The notes under the pieces are model-generated. The model was not told the origin of the DNA, did no database searches, and saw only the letters and a program-made list of their open reading frames with translations. From positions 1 through 57,619 of the forward strand of contig CANJPU010000029.1 in assembly GCA_947476285.1 (NCBI GenBank): DNA of 57,619 bases. Direction: 5' to 3'. Positions 1 to 8,862 of the stretch are shown piece by piece. Made by a program: the position numbers and the translations under genes. Origin of the DNA: Comamonadaceae bacterium. Lineage in GTDB: Bacteria > Pseudomonadota > Gammaproteobacteria > Burkholderiales > Burkholderiaceae_C. The stretch's first letter is position 1; the number at the start of each line of letters is the position of its first letter.

Positions 1-42
1 AGCAGGGATCGCCCGCAGTGCGGACTTTGTGAGAGACTTCAT
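1..42 (-). CDS. Unidentified protein, N-terminal 14 codons only (cut by window edge)
   Basis: On the minus strand an ATG at 42-40 opens a frame that runs off the left edge, reading MKSLTKSALRAIPA. An AAAGGA ribosome-binding sequence lies about 10 bases upstream of the ATG, which supports a real start. Fourteen residues are too few to assign a family. It lies downstream of the sugar-nucleotide cluster on the same strand and may belong to the same surface-polysaccharide region, but that is inference only. Confidence 0.5.
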   Translation of the reverse strand, partial: MKSLTKSALRAIPA

Positions 43-73
43 TTCGGTGGTTCCTTTCTTTGCTTGCTAGGCA

Positions 74-93
74 CCCGCATGTTCACATGCGGG
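74..93. promoter_or_regulatory. Perfect 9-bp inverted repeat upstream of the left-edge gene
   Basis: The arms CCCGCATGT and ACATGCGGG are perfect complements separated by two bases. The dyad is centred about 41 bases upstream of the minus-strand start at 42 and overlaps the 5' end of the plus-strand ORF that follows. The two-base spacer favours a protein-binding operator over an RNA hairpin, and no T-run follows on either strand. No regulator is identified. Confidence 0.4.
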
Positions 94-473
94 CGAAAGG
101 AGCCGCCACCCTCAGCTCATCTGTTCAACAAGTTCTGGGACATCGCCCAAAGGACATCGACTACCAGTTCATCCAGGAGTGCTGGGCTGGCCTTCATGCG
201 CCCGCCATCAACAGCCGCAAGGAGGCATGGCTCGCACGACATCTGGTTAATGGCGGCATTGCGAAATCGGACAAATTCCGGCCTGCTCAAAATCTGTTCA
301 TCTTCAAGATGAAGAACGGCAAATCAAAGATCTCCTGGGGCGTCGATGCGAACGATGCAATGAAGATCTTGAAACTTCGCCTGACAGACCAAGAGATGGC
401 CGAGATTGATTTCGACCAGTGCAAGAAAATACAGCAGCAGAAACTACCGTCCATCGTCGCCGACCTCGGGTGA
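87..473 (+). CDS. Hypothetical protein, possibly a degraded gene
   Basis: An open frame on the plus strand gives about 128 residues from the ATG at 87; a TTG at 60 is also possible. The C-terminal part, with segments such as NLFIFKMKNGKSKISWG and DQEMAEIDFDQCKKIQQQK, has the mixed charged composition of a real protein. The N-terminal third is less convincing and has no good ribosome-binding site. I do not recognise the family. It converges with the epimerase gene, 18 bases away. It could be the 3' part of a gene whose 5' end was lost by rearrangement, and its composition is somewhat more A+T-rich than its neighbours. Confidence 0.35.
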   Translation: MRAKGAATLSSSVQQVLGHRPKDIDYQFIQECWAGLHAPAINSRKEAWLARHLVNGGIAKSDKFRPAQNLFIFKMKNGKSKISWGVDANDAMKILKLRLTDQEMAEIDFDQCKKIQQQKLPSIVADLG

Positions 474-491
474 GAGTCCACCTGGAAAGTC

Positions 492-1046
492 TCAGCGCAA
501 GGCTGCAAAATCTTTCAGTCGCGTGAGTGCGGCGTCGCGCGCCGACACAATAGGCTCGAATTCGAATTTTGGCCAGGCAAAGCCAAAGCTGTCCCAGCGC
601 ACACCGTCGTCTGCGGCCGGGTTGTGCAATGAAGTCACCTTGTAATGCACGGTGGCGCCATCGGTCAGCGCAGCGAAGCCGTGCGCCACGCCCTCGCACA
701 CATACACCGCATCAAACCCACCCGCATCCTGTGCCTGGCCAAGCTGAACGCTGGTGCTTTGACCATAGGTGGCGGAGCCCTCGCGCAGGTCAAGCAGTAC
801 GTCGAGCGTGCTTCCCTGCGAGCAATACACCAGTTTTGCATGCTGATGGGGCGAACGCTGCAGATGCATGCCGCGGATCACACCCTTTTGCGAGACGGAA
901 AAATAATCTTCGACAAAATCGGTACGTAGTCCGGTCTGCTTGAATGAGTCCATTGCAAACGGTTTGACAAACAAGCCTCGCGCATCGCGGTGAATGTTGC
1001 AGCGCAAGTGCCAGCACCCTGCCAGGCTCATTGCTTGCATGATCAT
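492..1046 (-). CDS. RmlC/AscE-type nucleotide-sugar epimerase
   Basis: The protein is about 184 residues, the usual size for the dTDP-4-dehydrorhamnose 3,5-epimerase (RmlC) cupin family. The family signatures RGMHLQ (catalytic His), the DVLLDLREGSATYGQ strand and VAHGF are present. It lies 29 bases downstream of rfbH and no dTDP-sugar genes are in view. The substrate is therefore more likely a CDP-linked 4-keto sugar, as for AscE of the CDP-ascarylose pathway, which epimerises C5 of CDP-3,6-dideoxy-4-hexulose. The family is certain; the exact substrate and 3,5- versus 5-epimerisation are inferred from context. An AAAGG site precedes the ATG. Confidence 0.85.
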   Translation of the reverse strand: MIMQAMSLAGCWHLRCNIHRDARGLFVKPFAMDSFKQTGLRTDFVEDYFSVSQKGVIRGMHLQRSPHQHAKLVYCSQGSTLDVLLDLREGSATYGQSTSVQLGQAQDAGGFDAVYVCEGVAHGFAALTDGATVHYKVTSLHNPAADDGVRWDSFGFAWPKFEFEPIVSARDAALTRLKDFAALR

Positions 1047-1075
1047 GCTTGGCCTTTCATGCCCTTAGACCCAGG

Positions 1076-2422
1076 TTAAAAACCGACGCCTAGATAGTGC
1101 TCTATCTTTTCGGCTGCAAAGTCGAGCATGTCTAGGCTCAGCCCAGGATAGACACCGATCCAGAAAGTATCGTGCATGACGCGCTCGGTGTTGATAAGCT
1201 CGCCGCTGACTCTATAGTTTCGCCCCTGCATATAGGGCTGGCGCACCAGGTTTCCCCCAAACAAAAGCCGAGTGCCGATCTTGTGCTGGTCCAGGTACTG
1301 CAAGAGGTCGACTCTGGCCACCCCGGCCTGCGGCGTGAGTGTGATTGGAAAACCAAACCAGGACGGATCGCTCTGTGCAGTGGCCTCGGGCAAGAGCAGC
1401 CGATCACCCACTGAGGCTGCCAGGCGCTGATGCAAATGGGCGAAGTTGCGCTTGCGTAGCTGAATGAACTCTTCCAGCCGGTCCATCTGCGCCAGCGCAC
1501 AGGCCGCCTGCATGTCGGTGATCTTCAGGTTGTAGCCGGCATGGCTGTACACATACTTGTGGTCATAGCCCTGCGGAAGCTGGCCGAGCTTCCAGCAAAA
1601 GCGCTTGCCGCAGGTGTTGTCTGCCCCGGGGGCGCAATAACAATCGCGGCCCCAGTCGCGAAATGACTCGGCGATGCGCTTGAGCTGCGGATCGCGCATG
1701 AAGACCGCACCTCCCTCGCCCATGGTGATGTGGTGTGCCGGATAAAAGCTCAGGGTGGCGATGTCGCCAAACGTGCCCACCTTTTGCCCCTGATAGCTTG
1801 AACCCAACGCGTCGCAGCAGTCCTCAATCAGCCACAGCCCGTATTTGTCACACAGGCTGCGAACCTTGGCCACATCGAAAGGGTTGCCCAGTGTGTGCGC
1901 AAGCATGATGGCCTTTGTGCGCGGGCCGATGGCTGCCTCGATCAGATCGGGGGCGATGTTGTAGGTGGAAAGCTGAACATCCACAAACACCGGCACTGCG
2001 CCAAATTGCAGGATGGGATTGACGGTGGTTGGGAAACCAGCGGCAACGCCAATGACCTCATCACCGGGGACAATGGCACGCTCACCCAACTGCGGCGAGG
2101 TCAGGGCCGAGAACGCGACCAGATTGGCCGACGAACCAGAGTTGACGGTGATGGCATATGGCACGCCCAGAAAGGCGGCCAGCTTCGCTTCAAATGCGTC
2201 GTTGAAGCGTCCAGCCGTGAGCCAGCCATCGAGCGCCGCGTCGACCATGTTCTGAATTTCCAGCACGCCAAGCACTTTGCCCGCCACTGGCACGGGCGAC
2301 TGCCCGGCAACGAATGGCTGTGTCTTGTGCGACTCACTGGCGTACTGCTCCACCAGCGCGGCAATTTGCCGGCGCAGTGCTTGCTGGGTTGCTGAATCAG
2401 ACTGTTTCACAAGCTCGCGCAA
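1076..2422 (-). CDS. rfbH: CDP-4-keto-6-deoxyglucose-3-dehydrase (E1), PMP/[2Fe-2S] enzyme
   Basis: This 448-residue protein has the DegT/DnrJ aminotransferase fold. The usual PLP-binding lysine is replaced by His in [13 protein letters not shown], the hallmark of the E1 dehydrase, which uses PMP and removes the C3 hydroxyl. A cysteine cluster CYC-x7-C with a further C ([18 protein letters not shown]) matches the [2Fe-2S] ligands of this enzyme. It acts in the cytoplasm on CDP-4-keto-6-deoxy-D-glucose from RfbG and needs a separate reductase (E3, AscD/RfbI type), not found here. The TTG at 2422 directly follows the rfbG stop; an in-frame GTG at about 2410 is an alternative start. Confidence 0.93.
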   Translation of the reverse strand: MRELVKQSDSATQQALRRQIAALVEQYASESHKTQPFVAGQSPVPVAGKVLGVLEIQNMVDAALDGWLTAGRFNDAFEAKLAAFLGVPYAITVNSGSSANLVAFSALTSPQLGERAIVPGDEVIGVAAGFPTTVNPILQFGAVPVFVDVQLSTYNIAPDLIEAAIGPRTKAIMLAHTLGNPFDVAKVRSLCDKYGLWLIEDCCDALGSSYQGQKVGTFGDIATLSFYPAHHITMGEGGAVFMRDPQLKRIAESFRDWGRDCYCAPGADNTCGKRFCWKLGQLPQGYDHKYVYSHAGYNLKITDMQAACALAQMDRLEEFIQLRKRNFAHLHQRLAASVGDRLLLPEATAQSDPSWFGFPITLTPQAGVARVDLLQYLDQHKIGTRLLFGGNLVRQPYMQGRNYRVSGELINTERVMHDTFWIGVYPGLSLDMLDFAAEKIEHYLGVGF

Positions 2423-3514
2423 TCAAGAAGAAAGGTAGTGTTGCAGATCTGACAGACACAGCGCCCGCGCATTTGCGCTGCGCTCGAATTCGTCATACCA
2501 GGTGCGGGTTCGCTCCAGAGCGGTCGCAAGATTCCAGCGCGGCTGCCAGCCCAGTTGGGCAAGCGCCTGGCTGCAATCGAGTCGCAGGCAATTCGATTCA
2601 TGCGGCGCGAGCGGATCGGTTTGCTCGCGCCAGCGCATGTCCCAGTGGCCGCACAGGTTTTCGACCAGATCGTGCACCGGCCGGGCATCGGCATGCGCGG
2701 GACCAAAATTCCAGGCACGACCGGCTTGAGGGCCTTGTGTAAGCAGCGCATGCGCCAGCACAAGATAGCCCCCCAGAGGCTCCAGCACATGCTGCCAAGG
2801 CCGCACCGAATGAGGATTGCGCAACACAAGCTCCTGATGCAGCACCTTGGCGCGAACCACGTCAGGCACCAGCCTGTCGCCAGCCCAGTCGCCACCGCCT
2901 ATGACATTGCCCGCACGCGCCGTTGCCAGCGCGACGCCATGCTGCTCGTATTGGTGCGGCGGGAAGAAGGATTCACGATAGCTTGCCGTAACCAGTTCGC
3001 TGCAGGCTTTGCTGCTGCTATAGGGATCGTGTCCACCCAGACGATCAGATTCTGTGTGCGCGCAATCGTCATCGCGGCTTTGGTAAACCTTGTCGGTGGT
3101 GACGACCACAATGGCACGCACACTTGGCGTGGCGCGGGCGGCTTGCAGCACATGGGCCGTGCCCATCACATTGGTTTCATAGGTGGCAAGCGGGTCCGCA
3201 TAGGAGGCACGCACCAGTGGCTGCGCTGCAAGATGCAGGACAAGTTCGGGCCTGCCTATTTGCATGGCGTCTTGCACCGCCTTGGCATCGCGTATGTCCC
3301 CGATGATGGAGTCCATTTGGTCAGCCACTTTTGCAGCCTCAAACAGGTTGGGCTGGGTGTCTGGCTGCAAGGCGTAGCCAGTGACCTGTGCCCCCAGGGA
3401 CTGCAGCCAAAGCGACAGCCAGCCACCTTTGAAGCCGGTATGCCCCGTCAGGAAAACCCGCCGGCCGCGCCAGAAATCTGCATGCCAGGCTGGCGCCAGC
3501 TTAGCCGTGGTCAC
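2423..3514 (-). CDS. rfbG: CDP-glucose 4,6-dehydratase
   Basis: This is an extended short-chain dehydrogenase of about 363 residues converting CDP-D-glucose to CDP-4-keto-6-deoxy-D-glucose with bound NAD. It has the nucleotide motif GHTGFKGGW near the N-terminus, the TTDK strand and the catalytic YSSSK. The likely start is a GTG at 3514 whose bases overlap the rfbF stop as GTGA, indicating translational coupling; the frame stays open upstream inside rfbF, but those codons do not resemble the family. The stop abuts the rfbH start. The gene order rfbF-rfbG-rfbH is that of known 3,6-dideoxyhexose clusters. Confidence 0.93.
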   Translation of the reverse strand: MTTAKLAPAWHADFWRGRRVFLTGHTGFKGGWLSLWLQSLGAQVTGYALQPDTQPNLFEAAKVADQMDSIIGDIRDAKAVQDAMQIGRPELVLHLAAQPLVRASYADPLATYETNVMGTAHVLQAARATPSVRAIVVVTTDKVYQSRDDDCAHTESDRLGGHDPYSSSKACSELVTASYRESFFPPHQYEQHGVALATARAGNVIGGGDWAGDRLVPDVVRAKVLHQELVLRNPHSVRPWQHVLEPLGGYLVLAHALLTQGPQAGRAWNFGPAHADARPVHDLVENLCGHWDMRWREQTDPLAPHESNCLRLDCSQALAQLGWQPRWNLATALERTRTWYDEFERSANARALCLSDLQHYLSS

Positions 3515-4284
3515 GACCAGATCTTCCACGGCGCATGGCCGGTGCTCCACAGCTCTTCGAGATGGACTTTGTCGCGCAGGGTGTCCATCGCCTGCCAGAA
3601 CCCGTCGTGCCGCCAGGCCTGCAGTTGTCCTTGGGCGGCAAGCTGCACCATGGGCTCGCGTTCCCAATAGGTGCCGTCATCGGCGATGGTGTCCAGCACC
3701 TTGGGGCTGAGGACGAAGAAGCCGCCGTTGATGTGCTGCCCGTCGCCCTGCGGCTTTTCGGTGAACGAACTGACTTGTTCGCCGTCGAGCTGCATGGCCC
3801 CGTAACGGCCCGGTGGCGCCACCGCCGTGACGGTGGCGAGCTTGCCGTGTTGGCGATGAAAATCCAGCGTGGCTCGAATGTCCATGTTGCCCAGGCCGTC
3901 GCCGTAGGTAAAGCAGAAAGCCTCTTCGTCCCGAAGGTAGCTGCCCACCCGCTTGAGGCGTCCGCCAGTCATGGTGTGCTCGCCGGTGTCAACCAGGGTG
4001 ACGCGCCACGGCTCGGCGTGCTGCTGGTGAACTTCCATGCGGTTGTGCTGGATGTCGAAAGTCACGTCAGACATGTGCAGGAAGTAGTTGGCGAAATACT
4101 CCTTGATCATGTAGCCCTTGTAGCCACAGCAGATGATGAAGTCGTTGACGCCATGGGCGGAGTAGATCTTGAGGATATGCCACAAGAGCGGGCGTCCGCC
4201 GATCTCCACCATGGGTTTGGGGCGCGAGCTGGTCTCCTCGCTGATGCGAGTTCCCAGCCCCCCAGACAAAATGACAGCCTTCAT
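3511..4284 (-). CDS. rfbF: Glucose-1-phosphate cytidylyltransferase
   Basis: The 257-residue protein makes CDP-glucose from CTP and glucose-1-phosphate, the committed step toward CDP-dideoxyhexoses. The nucleotidyltransferase loop [11 protein letters not shown] followed by [12 protein letters not shown] is present, as are the [11 protein letters not shown] metal/sugar site and GGFFVL. The length is typical. The ATG at 4284 lies 46 bases downstream of scoB on the same strand, so the sugar genes may be read through from scoAB or have their own promoter near the scoB end. It overlaps rfbG by four bases. Confidence 0.95.
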   Translation of the reverse strand: MKAVILSGGLGTRISEETSSRPKPMVEIGGRPLLWHILKIYSAHGVNDFIICCGYKGYMIKEYFANYFLHMSDVTFDIQHNRMEVHQQHAEPWRVTLVDTGEHTMTGGRLKRVGSYLRDEEAFCFTYGDGLGNMDIRATLDFHRQHGKLATVTAVAPPGRYGAMQLDGEQVSSFTEKPQGDGQHINGGFFVLSPKVLDTIADDGTYWEREPMVQLAAQGQLQAWRHDGFWQAMDTLRDKVHLEELWSTGHAPWKIWS

Positions 4285-4330
4285 GATCCCGGATTATGCG
4301 CGAGCGAGTCGGCCTCCGGTGACGCTACGA

Positions 4331-4966
4331 TCAGTGCAACTTCGCACCCGTCTTGGCCTGCAGATCTTCGCGGCTCACACCGGGCGCCAGCTCCACCACC
4401 TTCAGGCCCTGCGGCGTCACGTCGATCACCGCCAAGTCGGTGATGATGCGGTCGACCACACCCACACCGGTGAGGGGCAGTGAGCATTTCTCCAGAATCT
4501 TCAGGTCGAAGCCGCCGTCTTTCTTGCGAGCCACATGCTCCATCAGAATGATCACGCGCTTGACACCAGCCACCAAGTCCATCGCACCGCCCATGCCCTT
4601 GACCATCTTGCCCGGGATCATCCAGTTAGCCAGATCGCCGGTCGCGCTGACCTGCATGGCGCCCAGGATGGACAGGTTGATTTTGCCGCCGCGAATCATG
4701 GCGAAGCTGTCGTGGCTGCCGAAGATCGAGGTTCCCTTGATGGTGGTGACGGTTTGCTTGCCAGCGTTGATCAGATCGGCGTCGACTTCTTCCTCGGTGG
4801 GAAACGGGCCAATGCCCAGCATGCCGTTCTCGGACTGCAGCCACACTTCCTTGTCGCCGACATAGTTGGCCACCAGGGTGGGAATGCCGATGCCGAGGTT
4901 GACATAGAAACCGTCTTGCAATTCTTGCGCCGCACGCGCGGCCATTTGTTCTTGGGTCCAGGGCAT
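4331..4966 (-). CDS. scoB: Succinyl-CoA:3-ketoacid CoA transferase subunit B
   Basis: The 211-residue beta subunit of a family I CoA transferase moves CoA from succinyl-CoA to acetoacetate or a related 3-oxoacid. The [10 protein letters not shown] segment contains the family's active-site glutamate, and [11 protein letters not shown] and the C-terminal [10 protein letters not shown] are typical. It starts two bases after the scoA stop, so the pair is co-translated. Succinyl-CoA:acetoacetate is the likely reaction; a 3-oxoadipate transferase (PcaJ) is a less likely alternative because no protocatechuate genes are near. Confidence 0.93.
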   Translation of the reverse strand: MPWTQEQMAARAAQELQDGFYVNLGIGIPTLVANYVGDKEVWLQSENGMLGIGPFPTEEEVDADLINAGKQTVTTIKGTSIFGSHDSFAMIRGGKINLSILGAMQVSATGDLANWMIPGKMVKGMGGAMDLVAGVKRVIILMEHVARKKDGGFDLKILEKCSLPLTGVGVVDRIITDLAVIDVTPQGLKVVELAPGVSREDLQAKTGAKLH

Positions 4967-4968
4967 GA

Positions 4969-5676
4969 TCAGGCTCCAGCTTTCTCGGAAAGCGTACGCT
5001 TTTCGATGCGTTTTTCGGGATGGGCGTTAAGCACGATGCGGTGCACATAAATGCCCGGCAGGTGGATCTGGTCGGGCAGCAGTGCGCCGGTTTCCACGAT
5101 GTGCTCCACCTCGACGATGCACAGCTTGCCGGCCATCGCGACAGCGGGGTTGAAGTTGCGCGCGGTGTAGCGAAACTGCAGATTGCCCGACTTGTCCGCC
5201 ACATGGGCCTTGACCAGGGAAACCTCAGGTACCAGCGAGCGCTCCATCACGTAGGTCTCGCCGTCAAATTCGCGCAGCTCTTTGCCTTCGGCCACGATGG
5301 TGCCCACACCGGTCTTGGTGAAGAAGGCGGGAATGCCAGCGCCGCCAGCACGCAGCTTTTCGGCCAAAGTGCCCTGGGGCGTGAACTCCAGCTCCAGTTC
5401 GCCGGCTAGGTACTGGCGCTCGAACTCCTTGTTCTCGCCTACGTAGCTGGAGATCATCTTCTTGATCTGCCGCGTCTCCAGCAGCTTGCCCAAGCCGAAG
5501 CCATCGACACCCGCGTTGTTGGAAATCACCGTGAGATTCTTGACGGCAGTGTCCTTGAGCGCTTCGATCAGCGCCTCGGGAATGCCGCACAGGCCAAAGC
5601 CGCCGACCGCCATCAACTGGCCGTCGCGGACCACGCCTTCCAGCGCAGCGGCCGCAGAGGGGAATATCTTGTTCAC
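4969..5676 (-). CDS. scoA: Succinyl-CoA:3-ketoacid CoA transferase subunit A
   Basis: The 235-residue alpha subunit has the glycine-rich CoA-binding [10 protein letters not shown] near residue 26, followed by [11 protein letters not shown] and [19 protein letters not shown], all standard for SCOT-A. It pairs with scoB, two bases downstream. A GGAGAC ribosome-binding site precedes the ATG. The promoter must lie in the roughly 97-base interval shared with the divergent LuxR-type regulator, which makes that regulator the best candidate for local control. Confidence 0.94.
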   Translation of the reverse strand: MNKIFPSAAAALEGVVRDGQLMAVGGFGLCGIPEALIEALKDTAVKNLTVISNNAGVDGFGLGKLLETRQIKKMISSYVGENKEFERQYLAGELELEFTPQGTLAEKLRAGGAGIPAFFTKTGVGTIVAEGKELREFDGETYVMERSLVPEVSLVKAHVADKSGNLQFRYTARNFNPAVAMAGKLCIVEVEHIVETGALLPDQIHLPGIYVHRIVLNAHPEKRIEKRTLSEKAGA

Positions 5677-5730
5677 TGAAAGTCTCCTGATAGATGACCG
5701 AAAGCGCGCATGCGCCAGATGCCGTACGAT

Positions 5731-5752
5731 ACTACCTAATATGCTACGTAGT
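5731..5752. promoter_or_regulatory. Inverted repeat between scoA and the divergent regulator
   Basis: In the A+T-rich interval, arms ACTAC and GTAGT are separated by 12 bases, and the right arm overlaps the palindrome TACGTA at 5745-5750. It lies between two divergent starts, a normal place for an operator. The dyad is short and could be chance; binding by the adjacent LuxR-family protein is inferred from position only. Confidence 0.35.
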
Positions 5753-5773
5753 TCCTCGTAAAGGTTAGCACCG

Positions 5774-6322
5774 GTGCCTGTTGACTATCACCTTGCCTTC
5801 AACCTGGCGCCGGTTGGCTTGTGCCTCTCGCGCAACCGCGCCATTGTGGACTGCAATCAGCAACTTTGCGAGATGTTCGGCGCATCGCGCGAGCTGCTGG
5901 TGGGCCAATCCTTTCAGATACTTTACCCGAGCGCCGACGAATACGAGCGCCTGGGCGCGCGAATGTCCCCTATCCTCAATGCACATGGTCACTATGCCGA
6001 TGACCGCATCATGAAGCGAGCCAATGGCGAGGTGTTCTGGTGCCATGTCACTGGCCGCGCATTGAACCGTGCCGCACCGCACGCCGCCGGCATCTGGTCC
6101 TTCGAAGACCTCAGTTCGCGCCGGCCGGTCAAGGCCGAGCTCACCGCGCGTGAACGCGAAGTCGCAGCCCGCCTGCTCGATGGAATGACTTCCAAAGAGA
6201 TCGGCAAAGCCCTGCTCATCAGCCACCGCACAGTGGAGATCTACCGTGCGCGGCTCATGCGAAAGTACAAAGCCAGCACCACCGCCGACCTGGTGCACAA
6301 GCTGATGGCTGGCAGCCAGTAA
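5774..6322 (+). CDS. PAS-LuxR family transcriptional regulator
   Basis: The protein of about 182 residues has an N-terminal PAS sensor domain (roughly residues 8-115, with the CNQQLCEMFG and GEVFWCHVTGRAL elements) and a C-terminal LuxR helix-turn-helix (roughly 122-180, LTAREREVAARLLDGMTSKEIG then SHRTVEIYRARLMRKY). There is no receiver domain, so the PAS domain probably senses a small ligand or redox state directly. The start is a GTG at 5774 with AAAGG upstream. It diverges from scoAB and lies 17 bases ahead of the AhpD-like gene, so it may control either or both. Confidence 0.85.
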   Translation: MPVDYHLAFNLAPVGLCLSRNRAIVDCNQQLCEMFGASRELLVGQSFQILYPSADEYERLGARMSPILNAHGHYADDRIMKRANGEVFWCHVTGRALNRAAPHAAGIWSFEDLSSRRPVKAELTAREREVAARLLDGMTSKEIGKALLISHRTVEIYRARLMRKYKASTTADLVHKLMAGSQ

Positions 6323-6339
6323 TCCACCTGAAGGAGCAC

Positions 6340-6915
6340 ATGATGAACCGCTACCCAGCCCCCGCGTTGCAGGACGTGCCGCAAGACATTCGCCTGCGCA
6401 TTCTGGAGGTGCAAGAAAAAGCCGGCTTCGTGCCCAATGTGTTTCTGGCGCTGGCACGCCGGCCGGCCGAATGGCGGGCCTTCTTCGCGTACCACGACGC
6501 GCTGATGGCGAAGGAAGACGGCTCGCTGAGCAAGGGCGACCGCGAGATGATCGTCACCGCCACCAGCGCCGCCAATCATTGCCTCTACTGCGTCGTCGCG
6601 CACGGCGCGCTCTTGCGCATCTACGAAAAGAAGCCGCTGGTGGCTGACCAAGTCAGCGTCAATCACCGCGAGGCCGACATCACACCCCGGCAGCGAGCCA
6701 TGCTGGATTTCGCTCTGAAGGTCTGCAAGCACTCGGAGCAGATCGAAGAGGCCGACTTTGCCGCGCTGCATGCCCATGGGTTTTCAGACGAGGACATCTG
6801 GGACATCGCGGCCATCACCGCTTTCTTCGGGCTGTCCAACCGCATGGCAAACTTCTCCAGCATGAAACCCAACCCAGAGTTCTACCTGATGGGACGCGTG
6901 CCCCGGCAGAAGTGA
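6340..6915 (+). CDS. AhpD-like (carboxymuconolactone decarboxylase family) peroxidase-related protein
   Basis: This protein of about 190 residues belongs to the AhpD/CMD-like 'peroxidase-related' family. The redox pair CLYCVVAHG near residue 84 is the CxxC...H signature of AhpD-type alkylhydroperoxidases, and the all-helical C-terminal half with DIAAITAFFGLSNRMAN is typical. The start is either of two consecutive ATGs (6340, 6343) after AAGGAG; spacing slightly favours the second. It shares a direction and short gap with the PAS-LuxR gene, so an operon is likely. The substrate is unknown. Confidence 0.85.
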   Translation: MMNRYPAPALQDVPQDIRLRILEVQEKAGFVPNVFLALARRPAEWRAFFAYHDALMAKEDGSLSKGDREMIVTATSAANHCLYCVVAHGALLRIYEKKPLVADQVSVNHREADITPRQRAMLDFALKVCKHSEQIEEADFAALHAHGFSDEDIWDIAAITAFFGLSNRMANFSSMKPNPEFYLMGRVPRQK

Positions 6916-6924
6916 GCCGGGCGC

Positions 6925-8808
6925 TCAGCCCTTGTAGGCCAGCACCTCGCTGTTGATGCGGCGCAGGCTCACAGACAATTGGCGCGTGATCTGCTCAAGC
7001 AGCTTGATCTTCAGCCGCGGGTTGGTCTCGTCCAGTTCCTTGAAAGTGGATAGCTCCAGCACCCGGCATACCACCGGTTCGAGCGCGATCACATCGGCCG
7101 AGCGCGGCGCGCCGTCGATGAAAGCCATCTCACCAAAGCTCATGCCGGCGGTGAACACGTCGATGCGTTTTCCCTGCTTGCGGCCCGGAGCGGGCAGGCG
7201 CACTTCCACGCTGCCTTTTTGCAGCACGAAGAGCGCATCGCCAGCATCGGCCGCGCGCACGATGAACTCGCCCGCTTCATGACGCTGCTCTTTGAGTCTG
7301 GGCTGCAGCCAGTCCAGATCTTTGGTGCCCAAGCCGGCAAACAACTCGCATTCGCCCAGCGCGACCCGCGCAGTTGCTGCAGGCACCGTATGCGAATGCT
7401 CGGCCAGCAAGAGGTTCTCGCATTCCTCCAACGCCCGGTCGTCGTCGCCATAGAAGCATTCAGGGTCTGCAGCGAAACGCCGCATCCGCGACTCCAGTGC
7501 GCGGGCCTGGCAAACGAACAGGCGCACCCCGCGCCCGGTCAGCGCCTGCTGCAACTCGGCCAAAAGGCGCAAGCTGGTGTCGTCAGCCGAGATGACGCTG
7601 CGCAAGCTGAGCACGAAGAAGCCGCATTCGCCGGCCTGCTGATGCACACTGCGCAGCACCGGCTCCAGGGTGGAAAAGATCAGATCGCCTTGCAGCTCCA
7701 GCACGCGAATGCGCTTGCCGTGTTCAGCCAGCACCTCGCGCTGCGCCTGCGGCCTGCGCCGACGCGAGCGCACCTGCGCGTTGTCGTACTTCAGCCGCAG
7801 GGCCGGCAGCGGCCCGTTGCCGTTGTTGAACACATGCAGCGCGAGCTCGTGCGACAAGTCGGCGCAGACGCGGATGCCGCGCGCGCTGTTGCCCTGGCCA
7901 TCGAGCAGCGGCGAGAAGATACCTATGCCCAACTGCCCCGGCAGCACCGCCATGATGCCGCCACCCACGCCGCTCTTGGCGGGCAGCCCGACTCGGTAGA
8001 TCCATTCACCGGAAAAATCGTACATGCCGCAGGTGGACATCACCGACAAAATGTTGTCGATGCACTCAGGCGCGATGGCCTGGTGGCGCGTGAGTGGGTT
8101 GACGCCCTGGTTGGCCAGGGTTGCGGCCATCAAAGCCAAGTCTCGGCAGTTCACCTGAATCGCGCACTGCGCAAAGTACGTTTCCAGGATGTCGGTAGGC
8201 TCCTCTTCGATGATGTCAAAGTTGCGCAGCATCCAGCCGATGGCTCGGTTGCGGTGGCCGGTTTCGCTCTCTGAGCGGTACACCTGCGCATCAATGTCCA
8301 GCTTGCGGCCGGCGCAGCCGGACAGGTAGGACTGAATGCGCTCTATGCGGGTGCGGCCATTGCGCTTTTGAATCTGCCCGCAGGTGGCGATGGCGCCGGC
8401 ATTGATCATCGGATTGAAGGGCATGCCGCTGCCCGGCTGCAGGCTGATGGCGTTGAAGGCATCGCCCGATGGCTCCACACCAATGCGTGCCAGCACCTGG
8501 GCCTCGCCCTGGTCTTCCAGTGCCAGCCCATAGACCAGCGCCTTGGACACAGACTGAATTGTGAACAACTGGCGGGAGTCGCCTACCTCATACACATGGC
8601 CGTCGCGCGTGGCGATGCAGATGCCGAACCAGCGCGGATCGGCCTTGGCCAACTCGGGAATGTAGTCGGCCACCTTGCCCTGGCCATACTCGGCATGGCG
8701 GGCGTGCAGTGAACGCAGATAGACCTCGATGGGTGAGGCCCACTCGGGGCCAAGCGTTTGAGTGGCTTGCATTGAAAGAATTGACAACTCTTGGAGGCTG
8801 TTGGGCAC
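6925..8808 (-). CDS. glsA: Glutaminase A fused to STAS and cyclic-nucleotide-binding domains
   Basis: The first 310 or so residues are a glutaminase of the serine-dependent beta-lactamase fold (glutamine to glutamate plus ammonia). The SxxK nucleophile motif is SVSK at residues 86-89, with FNPMINAGAI and KSGVGGGIMAV further on. After a basic linker (RSRRRRPQ), residues about 360-460 form a STAS-like domain, and about 475-600 a cNMP-binding domain with FGEMAFIDGAPRSADV. The total of 627 residues is twice the usual bacterial glutaminase. The added domains suggest ligand-controlled or partner-controlled activity. The GTG at 8808 is the longest start; an ATG at 8772 is an alternative. It lies 54 bases after the SDR gene on the same strand. 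Confidence 0.9.
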   Translation of the reverse strand: MPNSLQELSILSMQATQTLGPEWASPIEVYLRSLHARHAEYGQGKVADYIPELAKADPRWFGICIATRDGHVYEVGDSRQLFTIQSVSKALVYGLALEDQGEAQVLARIGVEPSGDAFNAISLQPGSGMPFNPMINAGAIATCGQIQKRNGRTRIERIQSYLSGCAGRKLDIDAQVYRSESETGHRNRAIGWMLRNFDIIEEEPTDILETYFAQCAIQVNCRDLALMAATLANQGVNPLTRHQAIAPECIDNILSVMSTCGMYDFSGEWIYRVGLPAKSGVGGGIMAVLPGQLGIGIFSPLLDGQGNSARGIRVCADLSHELALHVFNNGNGPLPALRLKYDNAQVRSRRRRPQAQREVLAEHGKRIRVLELQGDLIFSTLEPVLRSVHQQAGECGFFVLSLRSVISADDTSLRLLAELQQALTGRGVRLFVCQARALESRMRRFAADPECFYGDDDRALEECENLLLAEHSHTVPAATARVALGECELFAGLGTKDLDWLQPRLKEQRHEAGEFIVRAADAGDALFVLQKGSVEVRLPAPGRKQGKRIDVFTAGMSFGEMAFIDGAPRSADVIALEPVVCRVLELSTFKELDETNPRLKIKLLEQITRQLSVSLRRINSEVLAYKG

Positions 8809-8862
8809 CTCCCTGCCAATGCAATATCCATTCCAGGCAGCGCAAAGCCTGCCACGACCGTG

